Shown here in pieces: positions 1 through 5,597 of a stretch of DNA of 5,597 nt; positions within the stretch are counted from its first letter, which is position 1, and every line of letters starts with the position of its first letter. The stretch is taken from assembly GCA_030731175.1 (NCBI GenBank), contig JANQUM010000217.1, positions 1 to 5,597 of the forward strand, written 5' to 3'. The stretch is from Spirosomataceae bacterium. GTDB taxonomy: Bacteria > Bacteroidota > Bacteroidia > Cytophagales > Spirosomataceae. A program made the position numbers and the translations under genes. The notes below the pieces were generated by a model, which searched no databases, had not been told where the DNA came from, and saw only the letters and a program-made list of their open reading frames with translations.

Positions 1-1140
1 CGTTTTATTGGTCAATTCAAATACATCTGCGTTTACAGACGTTGCAGACTTTAGTACGTCAATAGCTTTCATGCCGTATTCAACCATCAATTCCAGTTCA
101 CGGTAATTTTCACCGTGCGGATAAACGCCCACGTCGCCCCCGAAACAAATTTTCACGCCTGCGTTCATAGCTTCCTGAAATGATTTTCGTTTTTCAACGA
201 TGCGTATCGGCTCTTCGTCGATTCCCTTTTTCCAGCCTCGGTATTGTGAAATGGCATCTCCGGCGGCAAGGGTGGGGCAGAGGCAAACGTCTTTTTCTTT
301 CATTAATTTCCACACTTCGGGCGTGCCGCCGTCGCCGTGTTCGATGGTGCTTATTCCCGCATTAATCGCCCGTGTCATTCCTTCGGGTGTGGCAGCGTGG
401 GCTACCGTTTTTCTTCCCGACGAAGCGGCAATTTCAACGATTAATTTCAGTTCTGTTTCCGTGAAAGTGGGTCGTGCTTCGCCGTTTGGTCCCCAACGGT
501 AATCGGCGTAAACTTTGATTAAATCCGCTCCTTTACCAATTTGCCGACGCACGGCTTTGGTGAGATCGTCGATGCCATCGGCTTCTTCTGCCCCTTGCGG
601 CACTACAAAATCAGCCGCGAAACCGCTTGGGCCGTAGCTGCCCGTGGCAATCAAAGCTTTGGTGGCAACGAGCATTCGGGGTCCGCTAATAATGCCTTGT
701 TCGATGGCTTGCTTTAAACCTACATCGTCGTATTCGGCTCCTTCCGTTCCCAAATCCCGCACGGTTGTTACGCCAGAAAGTAAGGTGGTTTCGGCGTGTT
801 TTACGGCTCTTGCTGTGCGAAGCGAACGGGATTCTTTCAGCACCTGATCGTTCCACGGCGTTTCGTTGTACGGGTGCAAAAATAAGTGCGAATGTCCTTC
901 AATAATTCCGGGCATCAGCGTTTTTCCTTTCAGGTCGATAACGGTTGCCGATGGGTAATTTTTCAACAAATCTGTTTTTCTGCCTATCGCCGCAATTTTC
1001 TCACCTAAAATCACAACTGATTGATTTTCAGTTAATTGCTCGCCGTCGAAAATTCTATCGGGCGTTAAAAGATACGTTGTTTGGGCAGCGGTTATAAAAC
1101 TAAAAAACAATACAGTGAGAAGGGTAGCGAGTGATTTCAT
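1..1140 (-). CDS. Secreted metal-dependent amidohydrolase, imidazolonepropionase/Xaa-Pro dipeptidase-like (3' end outside window)
   Basis: The frame is open from the ATG at 1140 to base 1, giving 380 residues with no stop, so the C-terminus (probably a few dozen residues) is missing. Residues 1-19 are a signal peptide (basic start, hydrophobic core, cleavage near TAA-Q), so the enzyme is probably periplasmic; this also supports the chosen start. The amidohydrolase-superfamily metal site is complete: H83 and H85 in GHSH after the MPGII strand, K209 in DLIKVYAD (the usual carboxylated lysine), H248 in VAHA, H268 in IEHG, and D336 in GGDVG followed by YPHGEN. This pattern fits the binuclear COG1228 group, whose characterised members cleave Xaa-Pro or N-acyl dipeptides or act as imidazolonepropionases. 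The substrate here is inferred only as a dipeptide or related amide. One oddity is G335 where relatives usually have Thr (GTD). It lies 293 bases downstream of the DUF5916 gene, so it may have its own promoter. Confidence 0.9.
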   Translation of the reverse strand, partial: MKSLATLLTVLFFSFITAAQTTYLLTPDRIFDGEQLTENQSVVILGEKIAAIGRKTDLLKNYPSATVIDLKGKTLMPGIIEGHSHLFLHPYNETPWNDQVLKESRSLRTARAVKHAETTLLSGVTTVRDLGTEGAEYDDVGLKQAIEQGIISGPRMLVATKALIATGSYGPSGFAADFVVPQGAEEADGIDDLTKAVRRQIGKGADLIKVYADYRWGPNGEARPTFTETELKLIVEIAASSGRKTVAHAATPEGMTRAINAGISTIEHGDGGTPEVWKLMKEKDVCLCPTLAAGDAISQYRGWKKGIDEEPIRIVEKRKSFQEAMNAGVKICFGGDVGVYPHGENYRELELMVEYGMKAIDVLKSATSVNADVFELTNKT

Positions 1141-1433
1141 AGTTCAATTTTTTGTTTAAATGCTGTTGATTATGTGTAGTAAACTACTTTACCAATCTTT
1201 ACTGAATCGGGAAAGTTAACTGTAACGTATCCTATTCGAGTAGGTAAACATGGCATTCCGAACAGGCAGAGCCACATAAAACTTACTTGTATTAGTTAAA
1301 TTGGTGTAGCTAAAACTTTGTTCAAAACGTTTGCTTTCGGTAGTCTGCTTTAGCGTTTTTGCTTCTCTGCGATGATAATTTTGCCGCTTTGCCTGCAAGG
1401 TTCTACCAAAGCGTAATTTCCCATCCAAAGCCG
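1141..1433. other. Non-coding spacer between the DUF5916 gene and the amidohydrolase gene
   Basis: This 293-base stretch separates two same-strand genes. I see no tRNA, no clear rho-independent terminator and no TTG-N19-21-TAnnTTTG promoter on the minus strand. It contains a cluster of GTAAAG/TTTAC repeats near the amidohydrolase start (annotated separately). Farther up it has a purine-rich run of loosely repeated GCAAA/GCAGAG/GCTAAAG units (about 1355-1403, read on the minus strand). A 77-codon minus-strand frame (1449-1216) covers much of it, but its composition is not protein-like and I do not call it a gene. Confidence 0.6.
1176..1207 (-). promoter_or_regulatory. Operator-like cluster of GTAAAG repeats upstream of the amidohydrolase
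   Basis: On the plus strand CTTTAC occurs at 1187-1192 and again at 1197-1202, exactly 10 bases apart (one helical turn). The first copy also forms a dyad, GTAAA-N4-TTTAC (1179-1192), and a smaller overlapping one, GTAG-TAAA-CTAC (1176-1187). The cluster ends about 36 bases before the amidohydrolase ATG, where a promoter would be expected. No consensus promoter is visible there, and the regulator, if any, is unknown. A role as a protein-binding site is inferred only from repeat spacing and position. Confidence 0.25.
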
Positions 1434-3632
1434 TTACACATTCCACCAATAAGTGAATTTCAAGACGATGGCACGGTTACGCACATTGAAGGTATCTGCG
1501 TAATAATTATCGGTGTAAACAATAAACAAATCAGACGCGGGGCTGTACCGCCATTGAAAGCGAGTATTCAGGTTGACGTTGTTCGTTTGGTTATTATATT
1601 GCAGGAAGTTCGTCAGGAAAAGTTTGTTCGTAAACGTCACGTCAATACGTGGGCCGACGAGCCATAGGTCGTAGCTATTATTGTGAAAAACTACGGGTAA
1701 AACCTCTGCTTCGCCAAAAGCAATATGGTTATATTCGGCTCGTATAACGGCGGCTACATACGGCTGAAAACGATAACCCACGGATGCATTCATGCGGAAA
1801 CGTTCGCCATCGGCGTAATATCCTCCGGTACGCATCGCAGCAGAATAGGTTAACCGCTTTTGATTGGTTGATTCGTACTCTAAGCCAAATGATCGCCAGC
1901 TATGTTCGGTGCCAGCCGCTAGGCGTTCGCCTACTAAATTTGTCGGGTCAAAGTCACGGTTTAAGCGGATGAAATCCGTTGCCGTCCACGCCGTAATTTG
2001 GCTTCGATCTAAGAAATTTATGTCGTATTTGAAATAGGTGGTGTTCTCAAACATATTCGAGAATTGCTTGTCAAAGTAGGAGTTGTAAAACAGCCCCGGC
2101 CCGTGACTAACAATTTTCTTCGATTTTGGAAAAAATAAGTAACCAATTTCGGGCTTGAGGTAAACGTAATTTTGCCGGCGAATAAACCCCACTTCGTTGC
2201 CGTTTATACCTTCGCCCACTCGCTCTAACTGTAATCCGGCATTAAATTTACGTCCGTTTCGCTCAATATTCATGGCGTAAATATTGTTGTCTTCGCCGTT
2301 TGTAAAAGGTGAAAATGTCTTGAGGTAAAATGCTTTTCCGTTCCATTGCTGATCTTTTGAAAGTAAATTGTACTCAAAACCGAGCGTGCGGTTATAAGCC
2401 GCTAATGATGATGGTTTGTCGGGTGTGGCTTCGCCAACGGTTTCGCGGTTTACCAAAATTGCCGCAAAATTTGAACGAGCAAAAACTTGTTGTTGAAACG
2501 AAACCACCGAATAATTTGAACCTAATCCGCCGCTGCTATTTTTCCCGGTTTGGGTATTGAGTACGCCAATCCGCAGTTTTTTATTGACTTTTCCGCTGAC
2601 TCTCGCCCCGTAACGAATGGGAGCGTCCAGGCCAATTCTCCGCGAGAAAAAAGGGCGAATGGAGCTAAAACCAAAGTTGTTGAACAAGTCGCCGTTTTCG
2701 AGAAAAAACTGCCGTCTTTCGGGAAAGAAAAGCTCGAAACGGTCAAGATTTGTTTGCTGCACGTCCACTTCAACTTGTGAAAAGTCGGGGTTTACTGTCA
2801 AATCTAAATTGAGTGACGAAGTCAACCCGACTTTAGCATCAAGCCCAATGTCGCCGTCGTAACTTGCGGCAGTTCCGGCTTGGTAATTTTTGACTGTTCC
2901 TCCCGTAATAAACGGAATTATGGAAATGTTAGATTTTGGTTTTGGTGGTGCTTCGTCCCAAATTAAATTTCCGGCGTAAGCAAGCGAAATAGACGGGAAC
3001 TGCCGCAGAACGGGAGCCCACGCTGATTTTTCAGAAATGCTGAGATCGAGGCGGCTGAAATTCATGCCCCATTTTGTGATGCCTTCTTTGTAACGAATGG
3101 TTTTGAACGGAATGGCGGCTTCCCAAACCCACTTTTCGTCGTCGTAAGTTGTTTCAGATTCCCAGCGGTTTTCCCAACTTAAATCAAGCCGCGAACCCTG
3201 CGAAATAAGTCCGTCCCATTGTCCGCCAGCTACCGATGACCCGAACGAAAAGCCGTTCGTTTGGTCGTCAAATGTATCAAGCACCATCAGGTTATTATCA
3301 TTGCCATAAAAAGAGAAATCTCGTTTCATTGACTCAGTGATGTAGGGCTTTCCGGGAGAAAGATTATAGTTGATGACCATCACGTAGATGTTCTTGTCAT
3401 CGTAACACATTTTAAATTCTGTGCGGGCAATTGCCATGCTGGTATCCATCGGCAATATTTGGGCAAAAGATGCTCCAACTTGCGGACTTTCCCACGCAAT
3501 TTCGTCCACTATGCCGTCCACTTTAATGGGTGATGTAGCTCGTTTGATGTAATAATTGTAGTTGTCGTTCTGTTTTTGACCGAAGGAAACGGTTGCCAAA
3601 AAAATGAGAAAAACGGGTAGTAGTTTTTGCAT
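1434..3632 (-). CDS. CBM9-like/DUF5916 outer-membrane beta-barrel protein
   Basis: This 732-residue protein starts with a signal peptide (about residues 1-18, ending in VSFG-Q). It then has a CBM9-like N-terminal domain (about 28-230), recognised by KVDGIVDEIAW at 37-47 and by a beta-rich pattern with the conserved AAIPFKTIRY strand near 172-181. From about 235 onward it matches the DUF5916 pattern: NPDFSQVEVD (281-290), then RFELFFPERRQFFLE (298-312), alternating aromatic strands typical of an outer-membrane barrel, a late LQYNNQTNNVNLNTRFQWRY segment (677-696), and a C-terminal strand ending in TYWWNV. Family members of this length are common in Bacteroidota, and few if any have a defined function. 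The CBM9-like domain suggests sugar or glycan contact, but that is inference. No SusC/SusD pair or glycoside hydrolase is nearby. It begins 113 bases after the AI-2E-family gene. No Shine-Dalgarno is seen, which is normal for the phylum. Confidence 0.9.
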   Translation of the reverse strand: MQKLLPVFLIFLATVSFGQKQNDNYNYYIKRATSPIKVDGIVDEIAWESPQVGASFAQILPMDTSMAIARTEFKMCYDDKNIYVMVINYNLSPGKPYITESMKRDFSFYGNDNNLMVLDTFDDQTNGFSFGSSVAGGQWDGLISQGSRLDLSWENRWESETTYDDEKWVWEAAIPFKTIRYKEGITKWGMNFSRLDLSISEKSAWAPVLRQFPSISLAYAGNLIWDEAPPKPKSNISIIPFITGGTVKNYQAGTAASYDGDIGLDAKVGLTSSLNLDLTVNPDFSQVEVDVQQTNLDRFELFFPERRQFFLENGDLFNNFGFSSIRPFFSRRIGLDAPIRYGARVSGKVNKKLRIGVLNTQTGKNSSGGLGSNYSVVSFQQQVFARSNFAAILVNRETVGEATPDKPSSLAAYNRTLGFEYNLLSKDQQWNGKAFYLKTFSPFTNGEDNNIYAMNIERNGRKFNAGLQLERVGEGINGNEVGFIRRQNYVYLKPEIGYLFFPKSKKIVSHGPGLFYNSYFDKQFSNMFENTTYFKYDINFLDRSQITAWTATDFIRLNRDFDPTNLVGERLAAGTEHSWRSFGLEYESTNQKRLTYSAAMRTGGYYADGERFRMNASVGYRFQPYVAAVIRAEYNHIAFGEAEVLPVVFHNNSYDLWLVGPRIDVTFTNKLFLTNFLQYNNQTNNVNLNTRFQWRYSPASDLFIVYTDNYYADTFNVRNRAIVLKFTYWWNV

Positions 3633-3635
3633 CGA

Positions 3636-3684
3636 CCTTTGCGTGAAAATTTCTTTGTTGTACTGTATAATTTAACCGCAAAGG
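3636..3684 (-). repeat. 8-bp inverted repeat in the putative 5' leader of the DUF5916 gene
   Basis: CCTTTGCG at 3636-3643 is the exact reverse complement of CGCAAAGG at 3677-3684, with 33 AT-rich bases between. In the minus-strand transcript the inner arm ends only 3 bases before the AUG at 3632, so pairing would tuck the start region against a stem. It could be a leader structure, a binding site, or chance. The long loop makes it a weak hairpin by itself. Confidence 0.3.
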
Positions 3685-3706
3685 AACGTATTTCTCTTTC
3701 GCTACC

Positions 3707-3713
3707 CAAAGTA
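3707..3713 (-). promoter_or_regulatory. Possible -7-like element TACTTTG upstream of the DUF5916 gene
   Basis: The minus strand reads TACTTTG here, one base short of the Bacteroidota -7 form TAnnTTTG, 75 bases upstream of the start codon at 3632. The nearest upstream TTG (3726-3728) is only 12 bases away instead of about 19-21, so the -33 element is not satisfied. The same heptamer precedes the GyrI-like gene (5375-5381). It is a tentative promoter mark only. Confidence 0.2.
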
Positions 3714-3732
3714 ATTAGACCACCACAACGAA

Positions 3733-3744
3733 TAAGTCGACTTA
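3733..3744. repeat. 12-bp perfect palindrome just after the AI-2E-family stop codon
   Basis: TAAGTCGACTTA is its own reverse complement and begins one base past the TAA stop (3746-3748, minus strand). It could fold only into a 4-bp stem with a 4-base loop and has no T-run after it, so it is a poor rho-independent terminator. It could equally be a dimeric protein-binding site between the two genes, or chance. Confidence 0.3.
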
Positions 3745-3745
3745 G

Positions 3746-4795
3746 TTATTCATCAACATCTCCGAGCAAAAATCCGAGTGGCTCCAGCGACTCGAAAGAA
3801 TCGGAAATTACTTTGATGATTGCTGTGAGTGGTAACGCCAAAACCAAGCCGCCAATACCCCACAAGCTACCAAATAAAATTAGGGCAACGATTGCCGCAA
3901 ACGGATTTATGCTCACCTGCGAGCCTACAATGTAAGGTGTAATGAAATTACCTTCTAAAAATTGGATGGTACCAAACGATGCCGCTACGCCAAAAGCGTA
4001 CCAAGCAGAGTCTTTGGTTATAAGAGCCATCATGATGGGAAGCAGTGACCCAATGGCAACGCCAATGTAAGGAATAAGCACTAATGCTGCCGCAAAAAAA
4101 CCGAAGAAAAGGGCGTGGTCTATGCCTAAAATCCAGAGAGAAACCGTATTCAACGTTCCCACAATTCCGATAACAAGAAGCAAACCTACCATATAACTTA
4201 GCGTCACGTTCTTGATTTTGTACAAAATAGTGTCAATGCGTTCGTCGGTTATTTTTGATGCTTTGTACAGAAAACGTCGGAAAAAATCTCGGTAGTACAG
4301 AAGCAAAAATATATAAAGCGGCACTAACGCCAAATTGGAAAGAAAGCCCGTAGTGGAAGATAATGTGCCGGAAACAATGCCCGAAGCGTTTTCGAAAATT
4401 CCGCTCATATTATCACGGATATTCAGCTTTTTTTCGTCAAGCTCTACGTTAAAGCTGCTTTTCAGCCATTGTTGAAAAGAGTCAAACCAAGTATATGAGC
4501 GTTCTTTAAGTGCCGGAATAATTTCATCAAACGTACTGATCTGCAACACAATCAAGTAAAAAAGTAGAGAAATTACGCTTACTGCTAACATTAAACATAA
4601 AGTGATAGCGAGCGGACGGGGAAACTTGAATTTCTCTAATTTGTTGCATAGTGGCAAAAGCAAAATAGCAAGCAATAACGCAAAAGTCATTGGCACTAAA
4701 AAATCCTGCAAGACACTTAGTATATAAACAATTATAACCACCGAAATCAGGACGCAGCATACTTTTATGTAAAGGGGGTAAGTGTTGGTTTTCAT
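3746..4795 (-). CDS. AI-2E/PerM-family (UPF0118) multi-pass membrane transporter
   Basis: This is a 349-residue integral inner-membrane protein, a normal length for the family. Hydrophobic segments run at about 11-30, 32-50 and 62-85. A soluble, partly helical region follows (about 88-148), then further segments at about 150-168, 200-222, 227-245, 247-260, 266-281 and 297-329. The diagnostic C-terminal signatures are present: PYIGVAIGSLLP (242-253), EGNFITPYIVG (281-291) and FGSLWGIGGLVLALP (308-322). Characterised relatives include E. coli TqsA, linked to autoinducer-2 export, and Na+/H+ antiporters of the same fold; most members have no known substrate, so AI-2 transport should not be assumed. 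No luxS or other quorum-sensing gene is in the window. The ATG at 4795 places the first membrane helix normally. The GyrI-like gene ends 75 bases upstream with no clear terminator between, so the two may be co-transcribed. Confidence 0.92.
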   Translation of the reverse strand: MKTNTYPLYIKVCCVLISVVIIVYILSVLQDFLVPMTFALLLAILLLPLCNKLEKFKFPRPLAITLCLMLAVSVISLLFYLIVLQISTFDEIIPALKERSYTWFDSFQQWLKSSFNVELDEKKLNIRDNMSGIFENASGIVSGTLSSTTGFLSNLALVPLYIFLLLYYRDFFRRFLYKASKITDERIDTILYKIKNVTLSYMVGLLLVIGIVGTLNTVSLWILGIDHALFFGFFAAALVLIPYIGVAIGSLLPIMMALITKDSAWYAFGVAASFGTIQFLEGNFITPYIVGSQVSINPFAAIVALILFGSLWGIGGLVLALPLTAIIKVISDSFESLEPLGFLLGDVDE

Positions 4796-4870
4796 GTGAT
4801 GATTAAGAAAGAGAGTGTTATAAAAGGTCTGTTTTATTTAGTTCTGAGAAAAAAGTATTCCCCGCAAAAT

Positions 4871-5350
4871 TTATCGTTTTTTGATTCTTACCGGCACCCA
4901 CACTTCTTCTTCAGAAGTAGGGTCGTTTCTTTTATAGTTAGCTCCCAAAACCTCAAAATGTTCTCGAAAATCGACCTCAAACTCTGAGTTTGGTAACCAT
5001 TCGTTGTGAATATGATTCATGGTTTCGGGAAAACTGCTCGGTAAACCAACGTGAATAAATACGGCGTACAAGCCGCCTTTTAACTCGTAACTTTCCATTC
5101 CATCAGGAACATCGCTACTGTTTTCTACTTCTACCGCCGCCCATTGGTCAAACTTGGTAGTCAGCTTTGGGGCTTCGTGAGTATCATACACCTGCACCGA
5201 GTAGAGGAGCTCGTTCACCGTATTTTTAATTTCCCGTTTTCGGGGCATAAACTTACTCCAAAGCTCAAAAGGGTTTCGGTTTTGCAGCGTTACATGATTT
5301 CGCATTCCAATCAATAGTTTCGGAGGTAACGTTTTGATAGAATGTAGCAT
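4871..5350 (-). CDS. Stand-alone GyrI-like/AraC-type effector-binding domain protein
   Basis: The product is 159 residues from the ATG at 5350. The frame extends back to a TTG at 5377 (168 residues), but the ATG is preferred: it is a standard start, and the TTG overlaps a promoter-like dyad. Features typical of the GyrI-like small-molecule-binding fold are LWSKFMPRKREIKNTV (30-45), VPDGMESYEL then GGLYAVF (81-98), NEWLPNSEFEVD (116-127), HFEVLG (131-136), and a tail with NDPTSEEEVWVPVRI (142-156). The conserved acidic SEEE-x-W end matches the family. There is no helix-turn-helix domain, so it is not a DNA-binding regulator alone. Relatives bind or sequester hydrophobic or cationic small molecules, inhibit gyrase (GyrI/SbmC), or hydrolyse certain compounds. 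The ligand here is unknown and the location is cytosolic (no signal peptide). It is the first minus-strand gene after a probable divergent promoter region. Confidence 0.85.
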   Translation of the reverse strand: MLHSIKTLPPKLLIGMRNHVTLQNRNPFELWSKFMPRKREIKNTVNELLYSVQVYDTHEAPKLTTKFDQWAAVEVENSSDVPDGMESYELKGGLYAVFIHVGLPSSFPETMNHIHNEWLPNSEFEVDFREHFEVLGANYKRNDPTSEEEVWVPVRIKKR

Positions 5351-5371
5351 ATTTCCGTTGTTTTTTGTGCG

Positions 5372-5384
5372 GTACAAAGTACTT
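5372..5384 (-). promoter_or_regulatory. Dyad and -7-like element upstream of the GyrI-like gene
   Basis: The plus strand has GTAC-AAA-GTAC (5372-5382) overlapping the palindrome AAGTACTT (5377-5384). Read on the minus strand the same bases give TACTTTG (5375-5381), close to the Bacteroidota -7 box, 25 bases before the ATG at 5350. No TTG sits at the proper -33 distance. A symmetric site overlapping a promoter suggests a possible operator, but this rests on position and symmetry only. Confidence 0.3.
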
Positions 5385-5445
5385 ACTTATTTTGTTAGGC
5401 AGGCACTTTCTGCTTCAAATAAATCTAAAATTGATTTTTCTGAAA

Positions 5446-5479
5446 ATTGGCAAAAGCCTTATCAGGCATTTTTGCCAAT
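5446..5479. repeat. Strong near-perfect stem-loop in the divergent intergenic region
   Basis: The left arm ATTGGCAAAA (5446-5455) pairs exactly with TTTTGCCAAT (5470-5479), and the inner GCCT (5456-5459) pairs with AGGC (5464-5467) around a TATC loop. The result is 14 base pairs with a 2-base bulge. On the minus strand it is followed by a short TTTT. On the plus strand a six-T run comes only 7 bases later (5487-5492). It could be a weak bidirectional terminator, a protein-binding site or a small repeat element. Its location upstream of both flanking transcription units argues against a simple terminator. Confidence 0.55.
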
Positions 5480-5509
5480 CAACCGCTTTTTTGACCATTC
5501 ATCAATTGC

Positions 5510-5527
5510 GGCGAATTTATTCTCGCC
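5510..5527. repeat. Small inverted repeat GGCGA-N8-TCGCC
   Basis: GGCGA (5510-5514) and TCGCC (5523-5527) form a 5-bp GC-rich stem with an 8-base AT-rich loop, 8 bases upstream of the -33 element of the rightward promoter. Its position would suit an operator or the upstream region of that promoter. It is short enough to arise by chance. Confidence 0.3.
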
Positions 5528-5534
5528 AAGTATC

Positions 5535-5565
5535 TTGCATTGCATAGTACCTTTTTATAGGTTTG
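5535..5565 (+). promoter_or_regulatory. Consensus Bacteroidota promoter pointing right, out of the window
   Basis: TTG at 5535-5537, a 20-base spacer, and TAGGTTTG at 5558-5565 match the known Bacteroidota housekeeping promoter (TTG, 19-21 bases, TAnnTTTG) at every fixed position. Transcription would start near 5570 on the plus strand. The only ATG after it in the window (5578) is followed by a stop after four codons, so the gene it serves should begin beyond 5597. TTGCAT occurs three times around it (5535, 5540, 5563), overlapping both promoter boxes. Confidence 0.6.
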
Positions 5566-5597
5566 CATTATCAAATTATGAAAAAGCTATAAGTAGA

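Noticed and set aside
180..847. Plus-strand frames opposite the amidohydrolase
   Set aside because: The minus-strand frame has all the amidohydrolase metal ligands in order; the plus-strand peptides are Ser/Pro/Arg-rich shadows.
1216..1449. A 77-codon minus-strand frame overlapping the end of the DUF5916 gene by 16 bases
   Set aside because: It is rich in basic and polar residues, shows no family motif or membrane or signal segment, and crosses a repeat-like spacer. The overlapping start is explained by the TGG-TGG-AAT-GTG codons of the real gene.
2330..2862. Several plus-strand frames antisense to the DUF5916 gene
   Set aside because: They lie opposite a strongly supported gene, have no recognisable motifs and are mutually overlapping shadows.
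3746..4795. Quorum-sensing system based on the AI-2E family name
   Set aside because: The family name comes from one characterised member, substrates vary, and no autoinducer synthase or receptor is present in the window.
4796..4870. Terminator or promoter between the GyrI-like and AI-2E-family genes
   Set aside because: There is a T-run on the minus strand (near 4848-4853) but no inverted repeat before it, and the TAAATTTTG near the stop codon has no TTG at promoter distance.
5365..5547. A 60-codon plus-strand frame in the divergent region
   Set aside because: It runs through the stem-loop and most of the promoter region, lacks any family feature and would start inside the dyad upstream of the GyrI-like gene.
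5578..5592. ATG following the rightward promoter as a gene start
   Set aside because: It encodes only four codons (M-K-K-L) before a TAA stop; the true start is probably outside the window.

Overview
The window looks like an ordinary chromosomal segment from a member of the Bacteroidota, most likely Cytophagales-like. The grounds are a CBM9-like/DUF5916 outer-membrane protein (a family abundant in that phylum), start codons without Shine-Dalgarno sequences, AT-rich spacers, and one exact match to the Bacteroidota promoter form TTG-N20-TAnnTTTG. The genus cannot be fixed from the sequence.

Four protein genes are visible, all on the minus strand, so they are transcribed right to left. From the right they are: a stand-alone GyrI-like effector-binding protein (4871-5350); an AI-2E/PerM-family multi-pass membrane protein (3746-4795); a secreted CBM9-like + DUF5916 protein with a predicted outer-membrane beta-barrel (1434-3632); and a secreted metal-dependent amidohydrolase related to imidazolonepropionase and Xaa-Pro dipeptidases (1140 down past base 1; its C-terminus lies outside the window). 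The spacers are 75, 113 and 293 bases. The first two genes could share a transcript. The longer spacers before the other two leave room for separate promoters.

The right end (5351-5597) is non-coding. It holds a dyad just upstream of the GyrI-like gene, a strong 34-base stem-loop, a smaller hairpin, and a consensus promoter pointing right. The next gene to the right is therefore probably divergent, starting beyond base 5597.

The genes do not form a recognisable pathway. Two products are exported (amidohydrolase to the periplasm, DUF5916 protein to the outer membrane), one is an inner-membrane transporter-like protein, and one is a cytosolic ligand-binding protein. I found no mobile element, CRISPR array, RNA gene, defence system or biosynthetic cluster, and no convincing novel system. 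The items most worth a second look are the non-coding structures and the uncharacterised DUF5916 protein.
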